Below are positions 24,881 to 32,763 of a DNA stretch of 64,000 nucleotides, piece by piece. The notes under the pieces are model-generated. The model searched no databases. It worked only from the letters and a program-made list of their open reading frames with translations, and was not told the origin of the DNA. The translations under genes were made by a program, and so were the position numbers. Source of the stretch: a virus; IMG/VR virus record IMGVR_UViG_3300042321_002277, positions 1 to 64,000 of that record, one strand, 5' to 3'. Numbering within the stretch: position 1 is the first letter of the stretch; each line of letters begins with the position of its first letter.

Positions 24881-25477
24881 ATGATTAAAGTAGCAAACAA
24901 TATTCAGCGTATGCTTAAGAAGGCCGGTAGGCCGCAAGTAGATAACCCCAACAAGGCTCCCGTATATTTCCCTATACTAAATCCAAGTAGCAATCAGCTG
25001 GCCAATTACGGTATTTATGCCGGAGGTGGCGGTTTAGCAGGTGCGGGTATAGGCACTTTGATTAATGCATTGCGAGGACAGTCTAAACTCAAGGGTGCTC
25101 TTATGGGTGCATTAATTGGAGCTGGTAGCGGCGCAGCAGTTAAAGGCATAGGAGACTACTCCCTAGATAGGCATGTTATCGATAAAGAGGGGAAAAAGTA
25201 TCCAAATCTAACTAAGGCCTTGGACTCTCTTGGGGTTTCTCCAAGCCAGGTATACCGAGCTAATAAAGAGCGCATAGACGCTGAACCGGACAAGATCGAT
25301 ATGCCGCTAACCCGAGACGAGGAATGGGTAGAGTCTGGGTTTGACCCTGCAACAATGACCTTAATACGTCCCGAGTGGCTACCGAGTTGGGTGCCCACAG
25401 CAGGGATCTATACAGACGAGCACGCCGACTACTATAGAGAAAAGTACGCGCCGAAGGCGAAGCCCAGTCAAGAATAA
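24881..25477 (+). CDS. Glycine-zipper protein with shared MIKVA N-terminus
   Basis: A 198-residue protein starting MIKVANNIQRMLKKAG. Residues about 45-90 are a Gly/Ala-rich hydrophobic segment (GAGIGTLINAL, GALMGALIGAGSGAA) that could insert in a membrane. The C-terminal half is soluble and Pro/Asp-rich. It has the same plan as the DUF5872 protein: targeting-like N-terminus, then glycine zipper. A possible role is a virion protein that acts on the host membrane during DNA entry. It is the last gene before the strong terminator. Confidence 0.7.
   Translation: MIKVANNIQRMLKKAGRPQVDNPNKAPVYFPILNPSSNQLANYGIYAGGGGLAGAGIGTLINALRGQSKLKGALMGALIGAGSGAAVKGIGDYSLDRHVIDKEGKKYPNLTKALDSLGVSPSQVYRANKERIDAEPDKIDMPLTRDEEWVESGFDPATMTLIRPEWLPSWVPTAGIYTDEHADYYREKYAPKAKPSQE
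24884..24910 (+). repeat. Direct repeat, coding copy
   Basis: The second copy encodes residues 2-10 of the following protein (IKVANNIQR). Thirteen bases of the same sequence (ATTAAAGTAGCAA) also begin the gene at 22921. Confidence 0.8.
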
Positions 25478-25516
25478 TACAAGACCTGCTGGTATAAAAC
25501 CTAAGTGCTATATAAA

Positions 25517-25546
25517 CAAAACCCAGGGCTTTGGCCCTGGGTTTTG
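25517..25546. terminator. Bidirectional intrinsic terminator
   Basis: A perfect 13-bp stem (CAAAACCCAGGGC, pairing with 25534-25546) with a four-base loop TTTG. It lies between the convergent genes ending at 25477 and 25624. The stem ends in A/T runs, giving TTTT on the plus strand and also on the minus strand. Confidence 0.9.
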
Positions 25547-25623
25547 CTATTTGTAGTACCGACATGCGAGCGGAGAGAACGTCTCTCCTAAATAGGACTC
25601 ATCGGCCTACAGTAGTTAGTATA

Positions 25624-25956
25624 TCAGCGGTTTCTGGGCTCGCCAAATTCAAAGTTTGCCACAACGACGCCGGCTTCGGTAACGATGACCTCGGCTTCGC
25701 CAGCTACCGGGAATACGGTCTCTACGCCGTCAGCGGCGACTTGAGCGTATTCGGCCTGGACAAGGACCTTGGCGACGCCAACTGGACCCTTGGAAGCTAC
25801 TACTGCTTTTGCTGCGTCTTCTACGCTTACGGCAACATCAATGATGGTTGCGTCAGAAACGCTCCATACGATATTGCGGACTTGGACGTCTGCGCCACTG
25901 GTGAACTTAAACGATACTGTTACGTCGACTTCTTGAATGTTGCTAATGCTGGCCAT
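25624..25956 (-). CDS. Small beta-rich (Ig/BIG2-like) protein
   Basis: A 110-residue protein that is almost entirely beta-strand pattern and rich in Val/Ala (VVASKGPVGVAKVLVQAEYA). It resembles a single Ig-like or BIG-type domain, as found on phage capsid decoration or tail proteins. The ribosome site AGGGG precedes the ATG, which comes one base after the stop of a 55-residue gene. It is the last gene of the long virion operon before the terminator. Confidence 0.75.
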   Translation of the reverse strand: MASISNIQEVDVTVSFKFTSGADVQVRNIVWSVSDATIIDVAVSVEDAAKAVVASKGPVGVAKVLVQAEYAQVAADGVETVFPVAGEAEVIVTEAGVVVANFEFGEPRNR

Positions 25957-25957
25957 G

Positions 25958-26125
25958 TTATCCCCTGCTCCTTGGAGTGCCGAATTTGAGAGCTATGGAT
26001 ATATGCGGGCACTTTCGCTTATATCGTGCCATAACTATATCATAAATCATCTCAAATATCACGGCCATATTTAACAGCGTGGTCAAGATCAGCAGGCCCA
26101 TAAATACCAAACTCATCGTATCCAT
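25958..26125 (-). CDS. Single-span membrane protein, 55 residues
   Basis: ATG 26125 has AGGTG upstream, and the TAA is one base from the next gene's ATG. Residues 4-33 are hydrophobic (MSLVFMGLLILTTLLNMAVI), giving one span, followed by a basic cytosolic-type tail (ARYKRKC). No family is recognised. The packing on both sides supports a real gene. Confidence 0.65.
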   Translation of the reverse strand: MDTMSLVFMGLLILTTLLNMAVIFEMIYDIVMARYKRKCPHISIALKFGTPRSRG

Positions 26126-26130
26126 ATGTG

Positions 26131-26430
26131 TCACCTAGGGTTAGCTCTTTTTTGTGGTACTGAGTCTACGTCTATCCGTGCGCCTAGTTTGTGTAAAACT
26201 TTTGCTATGTCGTAGGCTGCCTTATCTATAGCTTCCTCATCCATGTCCCAGAAGCAGCCGTGTAGGCATTCGTGCAACAGCACCTCAAGTACCTCTGCTT
26301 GCTTTGACAACTTGTTTGAAAGCTTTATGCGCTTCTTGACATAGGAGGGCGGATCTATCTCTCCGCGAATATTTGCTTGGAGATCCGTCCTTACCAACTC
26401 CCACGTGTTGTTACGCAACTTCACTTTCAT
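26131..26430 (-). CDS. Small zinc metallopeptidase-like protein
   Basis: A 99-residue protein with an HECLH motif at residues 53-57 inside a helix (VLLHECLHGCFWD), the HExxH zinc site of metallopeptidases, followed by another helix with conserved-looking acidic residues (MDEEAID). It is very short and resembles the minimal metallopeptidase-like proteins seen in phages. The third zinc ligand cannot be assigned with confidence. It could act in virion maturation or on host protein, but this is inference. Confidence 0.75.
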   Translation of the reverse strand: MKVKLRNNTWELVRTDLQANIRGEIDPPSYVKKRIKLSNKLSKQAEVLEVLLHECLHGCFWDMDEEAIDKAAYDIAKVLHKLGARIDVDSVPQKRANPR

Positions 26431-26438
26431 TGTTAGCC

Positions 26439-26732
26439 TCAGAGCCAGAATATTACTGCCATCTTCTTGGCTTCGTTGGGTTGCTCAAACAGCGGTTGAG
26501 CTTTAACCAGATCGTAAACCAAGTCGTGCTTGTACACCAGATACCGGTTATTGACTATTGAAAATTTAGTTGGAAGCACGGACTCCAACTGAAGCTGACG
26601 CATTATGTCCGCAATGATTGCTATATCAAATCCGGATAGCTTAAGTGCCTCGCAGACAGGGAGCAGCTTGGCCTCCCACTCGGGCTTATGGACGAACAGC
26701 TTCTCTTCGGACTTTGACAACGTGGTGCTCAT
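26439..26732 (-). CDS. Hypothetical protein, 97 residues
   Basis: A mainly helical protein starting MSTTLSKSEEKLFVHKPEWE, with no membrane span or metal cluster. It overlaps the previous gene by four bases and ends 8 bases before the metallopeptidase start. Not recognised. Confidence 0.65.
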   Translation of the reverse strand: MSTTLSKSEEKLFVHKPEWEAKLLPVCEALKLSGFDIAIIADIMRQLQLESVLPTKFSIVNNRYLVYKHDLVYDLVKAQPLFEQPNEAKKMAVIFWL

Positions 26733-26992
26733 ACGCGAATGGAGTTTCTATTCCATTGGCTTGGCAGCAGAAGCCAGTGGCCTTGGAACGAGTAAGGTCC
26801 TTCGATCTTTGCATCTGCGTTAGGTATAAACTTATTCATGCCGTAGCCCTGAAGCCCAGACTCTTTAACGTAATTAAAGACCATTCTTTGAGCCTCAGGA
26901 GAAGTCAGCGCCAACGAGGACGGACCTTCTACGAAGACGCATAGTCCGTCATTCGTAACTTCGTGCTTTTTATTCGGACAGATTCTGACCAT
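26729..26992 (-). CDS. Hypothetical protein, 87 residues
   Basis: A small protein starting MVRICPNKKHEVTNDGLCVF. A Cys-x2-Lys-Lys-His pattern and a later Cys might form a partial metal site. It overlaps the glycosyltransferase-like gene by 23 bases and the next gene by four. Not recognised. Confidence 0.65.
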   Translation of the reverse strand: MVRICPNKKHEVTNDGLCVFVEGPSSLALTSPEAQRMVFNYVKESGLQGYGMNKFIPNADAKIEGPYSFQGHWLLLPSQWNRNSIRV

Positions 26993-27890
26993 TAGATTGC
27001 TCCTTTATCATCGCAGAGATATCGACTTCTGCAGTGACGTACTTCTGTACGGCAGAGTGAACTGCAGGGTTTACTTCCTTCAACTTGCTGTCTAACTTAA
27101 TCAGTAGCTCCAGGGTCTTACCTTCTTTCATGGCCTTTTGCTTGAACCCATGCAAGTGCGTGAGCTTAAGGTCACCCTCTCCTCTTTGTATATTCTCTTC
27201 CGTAAGCAGCGTGGTAATAGGTACTTTCATCCTATCTTGAATCAGGTAACTAACCCACATCTGCTCTACCAAGGCAATACTTCTTTCAAAGGCAGATTTC
27301 TGCTGTTCCGTTGCGTCTCGCATATAGTTGCGGTCCTGCAGATATTCATCTATGAATTCAGCGTACTGATTTATTGCTTGCCAGTTCTGACCTCCGAATA
27401 TTGCCATGTTTATCGGCATTCGGTTAGTCCAGTGAGTTTCTCTCAATGCAGGTAAGGATATACCTGCCTCTAAAAGCTCTTTTCTATACAGTTCGTACTT
27501 GTACCATAAGAATGTCTCGGAGTGGAATCCGACTACCTCGTTATCCAAAAACCCCGCTGGTAACGGCTCCCATAGAAATATGTCGTTATCGAAATGTACG
27601 AATGGCTCTTTGATAGTTTGGTAAGTATGTAGTTTGCTTTGAATCCAAACGCAAGGATCGGAATTAAAAGATTTTCCTACTGATAATATGCTGCTATACG
27701 GTAGCTGGCACTCTTCGGCCAATTCTTTACCTGCGTCGTCCGTGATCAAGGTAAAATCATCATGGTGCTTTCGTATGGTTGCAGCTGACAATGCCATTAT
27801 GTAGACCGCTGGCTTTATAAGTTCCCTACCGCCAATCATATCTAGATAAGGTAAGAACTTGTCCGCCCTAAATGAGTGAAATGCCTTCAT
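26970..27890 (-). CDS. Glycosyltransferase-like protein
   Basis: A 306-residue protein with a GT-A-like plan: an N-terminal alpha/beta region (DDFTLITDDAGKELAEE), a DxD-type motif in FVHFDNDIFLWEPLP near residue 100, and an acceptor-like region (TNRMPINMAIFGGQNWQAIN). Such a protein would transfer a sugar to phage DNA, a virion protein or the host surface. The family is inferred from motif style only. It lies directly after the Cys-rich protein gene (4-base overlap), so that protein could be its substrate. Confidence 0.6.
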   Translation of the reverse strand: MKAFHSFRADKFLPYLDMIGGRELIKPAVYIMALSAATIRKHHDDFTLITDDAGKELAEECQLPYSSILSVGKSFNSDPCVWIQSKLHTYQTIKEPFVHFDNDIFLWEPLPAGFLDNEVVGFHSETFLWYKYELYRKELLEAGISLPALRETHWTNRMPINMAIFGGQNWQAINQYAEFIDEYLQDRNYMRDATEQQKSAFERSIALVEQMWVSYLIQDRMKVPITTLLTEENIQRGEGDLKLTHLHGFKQKAMKEGKTLELLIKLDSKLKEVNPAVHSAVQKYVTAEVDISAMIKEQSNGQNLSE

Positions 27891-28918
27891 AGTTGATTGT
27901 ATCCATATCCAAAAAACAACAAGGTATTTTGTCGATAAGTGCCAGTACTAGGATCGTATATGAGCCCTTTAAGATAGTTGCCTTCTGCGGAGTTTTCCAT
28001 ATTACCGTAGGTAGAGCGTTGCTGCGCTTGAAAAGCGGTACATCCTGGAGATGTAGGGGCTAGCGGACATGGACATATATTAGCAGGGGGCCCTTGAGAG
28101 CATGGAGGCATGCACGCATAGCCCTCACAAGTTCCGGACAGACAATCGTTGCAACATGTAGTTATGCCAGGCGGGCAGGATGCCGCCCACCCTTCCGGAA
28201 TACCATCTCCTGGATTGGGATCTCCGTAGGCGGCTGAGTCCGAATAATAGCAACTAGAACAGCATAGAGTAGTTATGCCTACGCTAAGCTCAGCATCGCA
28301 CTCATCGCAGTTGGAGACGGGTCCGCACACCGTTCCATTTTGCCCATTTCCCGAAGTAGGAACTGCGGGGCAAGGCTCACAACTAGCGCTGGTTATACAG
28401 CCATTCACTATAGTCCTACAGCAGCATAGTTCGATTGGCGGCGGAGTACAGCAGTCTTTCGGCTCACACTGCGGAACAGGAGGACAAGTACCGTCCTCTG
28501 ATATTACACAGCCGCTAATGATAGGCTCGCACGGTCCGCATATCCAATTAGGACATATCCCCTGACCGCCGCTGCATGCCTCTTCTGCTTCTGGACTATC
28601 GCATTTTACGTCCGCAAAGTAAGACGCTTGGCAATCAATTACATCTTGCTCCACGAAACCGCCTGGGCCGGGTGTAGCCCCGTCAGGCTGAGGAGTAGTA
28701 CCTTGTACAAGTATCTGGCAATTGCAGTCTTCCTCTTTTGCTACACAGTATCTAAACTTTTGAGACCAGGTAACAGTCTGAGGATCCCCGGGCACCATGC
28801 CGCAATTTTCGGGGTCTTCCTCTGAGGTAGGGCAAACTTTAGACAAAGTTACACTTAAACAACACAGGTTCAATCCCTGGTCGCAACAACATACAATTGC
28901 CGGATTAAAAACGCCCAT
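27887..28918 (-). CDS. Extremely cysteine-rich putative virion protein
   Basis: A 343-residue protein with about 43 Cys, many as CC or CCC, plus much Pro and Gly. Repeated blocks occur such as ISGCVISEDGTCPPVPQC and VNGCITSASCEPCPAVP, followed by TLCCSSC and TTCCNDC. The last 45 residues lose Cys and are Tyr/Gly-rich (FFGYGYNQL). No signal peptide is seen. It lies in the virion gene operon, next to other Cys-containing structural proteins, so I infer a disulphide- or metal-stabilised surface fibre or baseplate ornament. No known family is recognised. Confidence 0.75.
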   Translation of the reverse strand: MGVFNPAIVCCCDQGLNLCCLSVTLSKVCPTSEEDPENCGMVPGDPQTVTWSQKFRYCVAKEEDCNCQILVQGTTPQPDGATPGPGGFVEQDVIDCQASYFADVKCDSPEAEEACSGGQGICPNWICGPCEPIISGCVISEDGTCPPVPQCEPKDCCTPPPIELCCCRTIVNGCITSASCEPCPAVPTSGNGQNGTVCGPVSNCDECDAELSVGITTLCCSSCYYSDSAAYGDPNPGDGIPEGWAASCPPGITTCCNDCLSGTCEGYACMPPCSQGPPANICPCPLAPTSPGCTAFQAQQRSTYGNMENSAEGNYLKGLIYDPSTGTYRQNTLLFFGYGYNQL

Positions 28919-29202
28919 CAGCGCTCTATGAAACTAAGTCCGTTTGGAAAAACCAGGACTTCAACCCCTAAGGCTTTCTTAATTCTATCTAGCTCTAGCT
29001 CGGAGGATCCCTGAAGCTGAGCCAGCAGCTGATTTACAGCGTCGCTCATGCGTTTTCTTTTTGCGCAAGCTGAGCAGCCTTGAGCGGAGGTCTCTGTCTC
29101 GACGGCATCGTAGGCAGCCTTGATGACCGGACTTACGGCTCTTACCTCTGCGTTGTTTAGTAGCCCGTGTACCGTAGAGTACGTCATTGCAAACTTCTTC
29201 AT
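28918..29202 (-). CDS. Hypothetical protein, 94 residues
   Basis: A small helical protein with a CSAC pair (QGCSACAKRKRM) in the middle and helices on both sides. Its stop overlaps the start of the Cys-rich gene (TGATG). Not recognised; the coupling suggests the two proteins act together. Confidence 0.7.
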   Translation of the reverse strand: MKKFAMTYSTVHGLLNNAEVRAVSPVIKAAYDAVETETSAQGCSACAKRKRMSDAVNQLLAQLQGSSELELDRIKKALGVEVLVFPNGLSFIER

Positions 29203-29211
29203 GTTATTACC

Positions 29212-29616
29212 TTAAAATGAGGGCGAGTTGTGTGTTTCCGATCTTCGGTTTGTGTACTTAGTAAGTATAGATATGTCTTCTGATAGTATGTCTATCTGGT
29301 TCTTCATTAAACTAATTGCATCGTTTAATGTCTGTTGGTTGTAGAAAACCAGATTCCACGCGTTAGCTCTATAGAAATCCTGCCCTGCATTAGGGGCAGC
29401 CTTTCTAAACATAGAGAAATCCACGGCCTTAACAATACCGTAAAAAACGTCTACTGGTCCTTCTAAATCGTTCTTACGTTTAATTAAAAGCAAATTGCCG
29501 TCAACGAAAGAACCCGTAGTGCCGCTGACACCAGTAGTGATCTGAACTCTATAGTGAGGATCTTGATTTCCCTCTCTAACAGTAGTAGTTATGAAATTTA
29601 TAGATAGGTTGGCCAT
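29212..29616 (-). CDS. Putative minor tail protein, 134 residues
   Basis: The first 85 residues look beta-rich (LSINFITTTVREGNQDPHYR), and the last 45 are helical. It overlaps the next gene upstream by one base within the tail cluster. No family is recognised. Confidence 0.65.
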   Translation of the reverse strand: MANLSINFITTTVREGNQDPHYRVQITTGVSGTTGSFVDGNLLLIKRKNDLEGPVDVFYGIVKAVDFSMFRKAAPNAGQDFYRANAWNLVFYNQQTLNDAISLMKNQIDILSEDISILTKYTNRRSETHNSPSF

Positions 29617-29894
29617 TAATAAGATCCTCCGTCTAGAACGTCTTTAGCCGGAGTTGCTTCGTATCTGCCAGTAGTGGCATTGAATACGAGCAGATCTCCG
29701 TCCAACGATCCAGATAGACTAAATTGACTGTTGAGTGCAGTCAAATCTATGACTGACCCGGTTATATTTAACGTAAATAGTTTTCCGTCAGCCAGGTTTA
29801 AAGCAAGCTCTCCAGGATACAGTTCCGCCGGAGTAGGAACTACTCCAGCTTGAATTGAATATCTCTGAATTGTGCTTTTAAACTCGATTGGCAT
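29616..29894 (-). CDS. Fibre N-terminal (Mtd-N-like) protein, 92 residues
   Basis: The sequence has the pattern found at the N-terminus of phage tail fibres: PGELALNLADGKLFTLNITG, close to AGELAINTVDEKIFFKNSSG in the fibre protein at 60674-61744. This stand-alone short version is probably a fibre base or trimeric connector. It overlaps the preceding gene by 17 bases. Confidence 0.7.
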   Translation of the reverse strand: MPIEFKSTIQRYSIQAGVVPTPAELYPGELALNLADGKLFTLNITGSVIDLTALNSQFSLSGSLDGDLLVFNATTGRYEATPAKDVLDGGSY

Positions 29895-31002
29895 TGTCGG
29901 GCGATCCGAAGAACATTCCTGCTGAGGTTATAGAACGAGTAGGCAACATGGAGGTGAGGCCAGCATCTGTACCTACGCCCTCTTCACAGTCTCCGTCAAA
30001 AGCCACCTGTTCGCTAAAGAACCAAACCATAGGACACTGACATGCGTCGTAGTTGGGAACAGGTCCGCTTTCTCCCTCAAGTACTCCCCAGGGAATCCAG
30101 CCGTACATAAGCACCTGAGTTCCGTTCATAACAGGTACAGGCTTATACCCCTTTTTAACCTGCGCCTCAAGACTTATTCCAGGCGTTAGATACTTGTCGT
30201 ACACCATCTCTTTGTTGTTCCAAGCCGCGGTATAAGGCAGCGATGTATTGTAGTTTGCCCAAGAGGCTGGAAAGCAGGCAGGCAAACACATATTTGCAGC
30301 CGTTACGCAGAAGGACGGAGTCCAGGCATACGACCACCCAGTTGCAATAGATCTGCCGGCTATATTGTGGTACGTTTGGGGAACTGAGCCGGTTATCTCT
30401 GCTAACAGAGGCCCTATCAAGTTAAACTTCGCTACCTGCGCCCCATATCTAGATCTAGCGTCACACAGAGGTTCGCAGGCATTGTTTCCCATCTCTCCTA
30501 ATGTTTTAGGTACAAATGCGGCAGCTCCCGTTGCCTTCGCAAAGAACTCCTGAGGAGTTTTGTAGCGATCATTTTGTGTGGGGCCTACTCGTGCACAATC
30601 TGCATAAGTGGTATATCCAAAGCCGCTTATGTTTGGAGAGCCTCCGCCAGAAGCAATGTTGGGCGGCACTACCAAGTTTAAATTCACCTGCGGCAAACAG
30701 GCGTCGCCTGAAATGTAGGATACTCCGCCCTCCAGTCGAATAGTCTGATCTGGATCGTCTTCTGCTGCAGGAGTGTTGGTGACTTGTAAGCTTACTGGGT
30801 TACAGCCTATCTCTGCAGGGGGTGGAGTCGGCCAAGGACGTCTGGCGTTATCGTTAACGCATTTTGGCCCATCGGGATCTCTTGGATCCGGTATGCATAT
30901 CTCAACAGGGATTTGACCTGAGTCACAATCTACAGAGACAGGTAGCGATACGCAGCCCGGTCCAGTAATTGGTGGAATAGGAATGCATTTATCTAGGCTC
31001 AT
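29878..31002 (-). CDS. Cys/Pro-rich putative virion protein, 374 residues
   Basis: The first 80 residues are rich in Cys and Pro (CIPIPPITGPGCVSLPVSV). The rest has scattered Cys pairs (CEPLCDARSRYG, CLPACFP) and many aromatic residues, which look like a compact surface domain. It follows the array of related virion proteins and precedes a fibre-base protein, so a baseplate or fibre role is likely. No family is recognised. Confidence 0.7.
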   Translation of the reverse strand: MSLDKCIPIPPITGPGCVSLPVSVDCDSGQIPVEICIPDPRDPDGPKCVNDNARRPWPTPPPAEIGCNPVSLQVTNTPAAEDDPDQTIRLEGGVSYISGDACLPQVNLNLVVPPNIASGGGSPNISGFGYTTYADCARVGPTQNDRYKTPQEFFAKATGAAAFVPKTLGEMGNNACEPLCDARSRYGAQVAKFNLIGPLLAEITGSVPQTYHNIAGRSIATGWSYAWTPSFCVTAANMCLPACFPASWANYNTSLPYTAAWNNKEMVYDKYLTPGISLEAQVKKGYKPVPVMNGTQVLMYGWIPWGVLEGESGPVPNYDACQCPMVWFFSEQVAFDGDCEEGVGTDAGLTSMLPTRSITSAGMFFGSPDNANRV

Positions 31003-31010
31003 ATAGATCC

Positions 31011-31928
31011 TTACTGGCAGTTAAATACGTTTGGATTATCTGAACTTTGAGGCAGCCCTACGTATATAAAGCGTATTATATGCGGAAAGCCAGACAAAAC
31101 CGAACTGTTAAGGAAGTCAGCATTTACAGCGTTCAGCTCTGCTCTTGTAAACGCACTGACTGCCAATGGACTTTGTGCGACAATCTTTACATCGCCATTT
31201 GCGTCAGGCTCCACTCCAGAAATGCTGTAAATTCCCTCGTTGCACAGTATGTCCTTGGAGTTAATTTTTTCTACCCACGGTCCACACTGCTCAGCCTGAG
31301 AGTCGTTTGCACCCTGCTGAGCGCCTATTATCACAGTGCGAGTATTAGTGAGAACCGAGATAGTGCAATTGTCCCCGGCGACCAACTTCACGTCGCCTAC
31401 AACCGGCTGGGATTCGTCGGTATATCTAAGAGTGTCGGTTTGCTGCAGTAAAGGCAAAGCGCTTCTACAAGTTATCTCATTAACTCGTTGCTTGCACAAA
31501 GCTACTGCCGTGCTTGGCTCAAATGCAGCGTAGACAAATATAGGCTCAGCCGCAGCAAAGGGAGTAAACAGGTTTTGAAGATTGCTAAAGCAGATATAAC
31601 CCTCAACGGAGTATGCAGCTAAAGTAGGAAAGTCCTGCGAATCAAAATGGTATCGCACATATTCCTGCGTAGCATAAGCATCGTCTGCAAATTCCAGTAC
31701 TGGATTACCTATCACAGTAGGCCCAACCAATAAGTTTATTCTTACCCTCAGCGGCTGACCTGGAGCTTTGTGCAGTGATGCCAGCTCTACAAATGGCGCC
31801 TCTACAAAAGAATCGCCGGTTACATATATTTTAAAGTCAACTAAAGTCTTGCGCAAAGCATCTATTTGACTACTGTTGCCTGCAATGGACGCTAAGGGAT
31901 AGGATATGCTACTAAAGGCGTCGTACAC
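31011..31928 (-). CDS. Virion protein, member of a paralogous array
   Basis: A 305-residue beta-rich protein. The N-terminus has SSISYPLA, a weaker form of the RNYP motif of its neighbours. Near residue 235 it has YSISGVEPDANGDVKIVAQS, the array's ING-type motif, which resembles the VNG-x-TG repeats of tail fibres. I infer a baseplate-attached fibre or ornament. It ends two bases before... the next gene in the row begins, so expression is coupled. Confidence 0.7.
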   Translation of the reverse strand: MYDAFSSISYPLASIAGNSSQIDALRKTLVDFKIYVTGDSFVEAPFVELASLHKAPGQPLRVRINLLVGPTVIGNPVLEFADDAYATQEYVRYHFDSQDFPTLAAYSVEGYICFSNLQNLFTPFAAAEPIFVYAAFEPSTAVALCKQRVNEITCRSALPLLQQTDTLRYTDESQPVVGDVKLVAGDNCTISVLTNTRTVIIGAQQGANDSQAEQCGPWVEKINSKDILCNEGIYSISGVEPDANGDVKIVAQSPLAVSAFTRAELNAVNADFLNSSVLSGFPHIIRFIYVGLPQSSDNPNVFNCQ

Positions 31929-31929
31929 T

Positions 31930-32763
31930 TTAACCTCCCGCCATGCTAAAGATAATCGAATTGCCCTCGGTAGTTATACGGAAAGCAGGTCTAAGTTCCC
32001 TAGTATCTTGTATCGGGTTGAAGGCGGCTGTCTTCAACGAAAGCACCACTGAACCATCCGCTTTTTGTTTTAACTTAGTTGCAAACGGTCCAACCAAGGA
32101 ACCCTCGAGAGTTTTTACATAGTGCACTAAAGTTATGTTCTTTAGGAATATTCCGTTAAGGTTCAAGACTTCAGACTGAGGGTAGTTGGGATCTACGCAC
32201 TCGTATCTAGTGAAGTGAGGATCACCTAGAACGCTAATTTTAATAGTGTTGGAGTCCAGTCGATCTACTCTAATGCCCTCGTTACCCGTCAGAGTGATAT
32301 CGCCGGACTTTTCATTCAAAGACTGAACTTGGTTTTTGGGCAGGTACTCGCAAACAGCTGGCAAAAAGGTGGCAGCCTCAGGAGTAAGTTCGTATTGTCC
32401 TTCGTCCACGGATTGCAGCAAGAAGCTTTTACTTGGATCGATTACCAAGCATCCTCCAAGTACGCCTTCGGAGTCAAATATCGATATTTGTTCTTTGGTA
32501 GAGCCAAATTCTATCTTGGCCTCTCCCAGTACGTCTCCAGCTGCTGAGCTTAATTGTAATGCAACCATAGCATCAGTCCTGGTTACTCTGCTGACATAGC
32601 AGGGCTGCTCAGACGCATAGTTACCTCTTGCATATATTCTTGCGTCTACAATCCAGCTCTGAGGCAAAAAGCCGGAGCTAAAAGAAAGAGTGCTGCTATC
32701 CAAAAAGGGATAGTTTCTACTTGCGTTTAAATTACGCCATTCTAAATGCGGAATTGTATTCAC
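31930..32763 (-). CDS. Virion protein, paralogous array (RNYP motif)
   Basis: I use the GTG at 32763, which overlaps the previous stop (GTGA) and has AGGAG upstream, giving 277 residues. A longer frame to 32901 would overlap the neighbour by 142 bases. The N-terminus LEWRNLNASRNYPFLD matches the array motif W-x-N-x-N-x-x-RNYP. A later segment (LNEKSGDITLTGNEGIRVDR) matches its second motif. The protein is beta-rich. It is probably a trimeric surface or fibre protein, by analogy only. Confidence 0.75.
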   Translation of the reverse strand: MNTIPHLEWRNLNASRNYPFLDSSTLSFSSGFLPQSWIVDARIYARGNYASEQPCYVSRVTRTDAMVALQLSSAAGDVLGEAKIEFGSTKEQISIFDSEGVLGGCLVIDPSKSFLLQSVDEGQYELTPEAATFLPAVCEYLPKNQVQSLNEKSGDITLTGNEGIRVDRLDSNTIKISVLGDPHFTRYECVDPNYPQSEVLNLNGIFLKNITLVHYVKTLEGSLVGPFATKLKQKADGSVVLSLKTAAFNPIQDTRELRPAFRITTEGNSIIFSMAGG

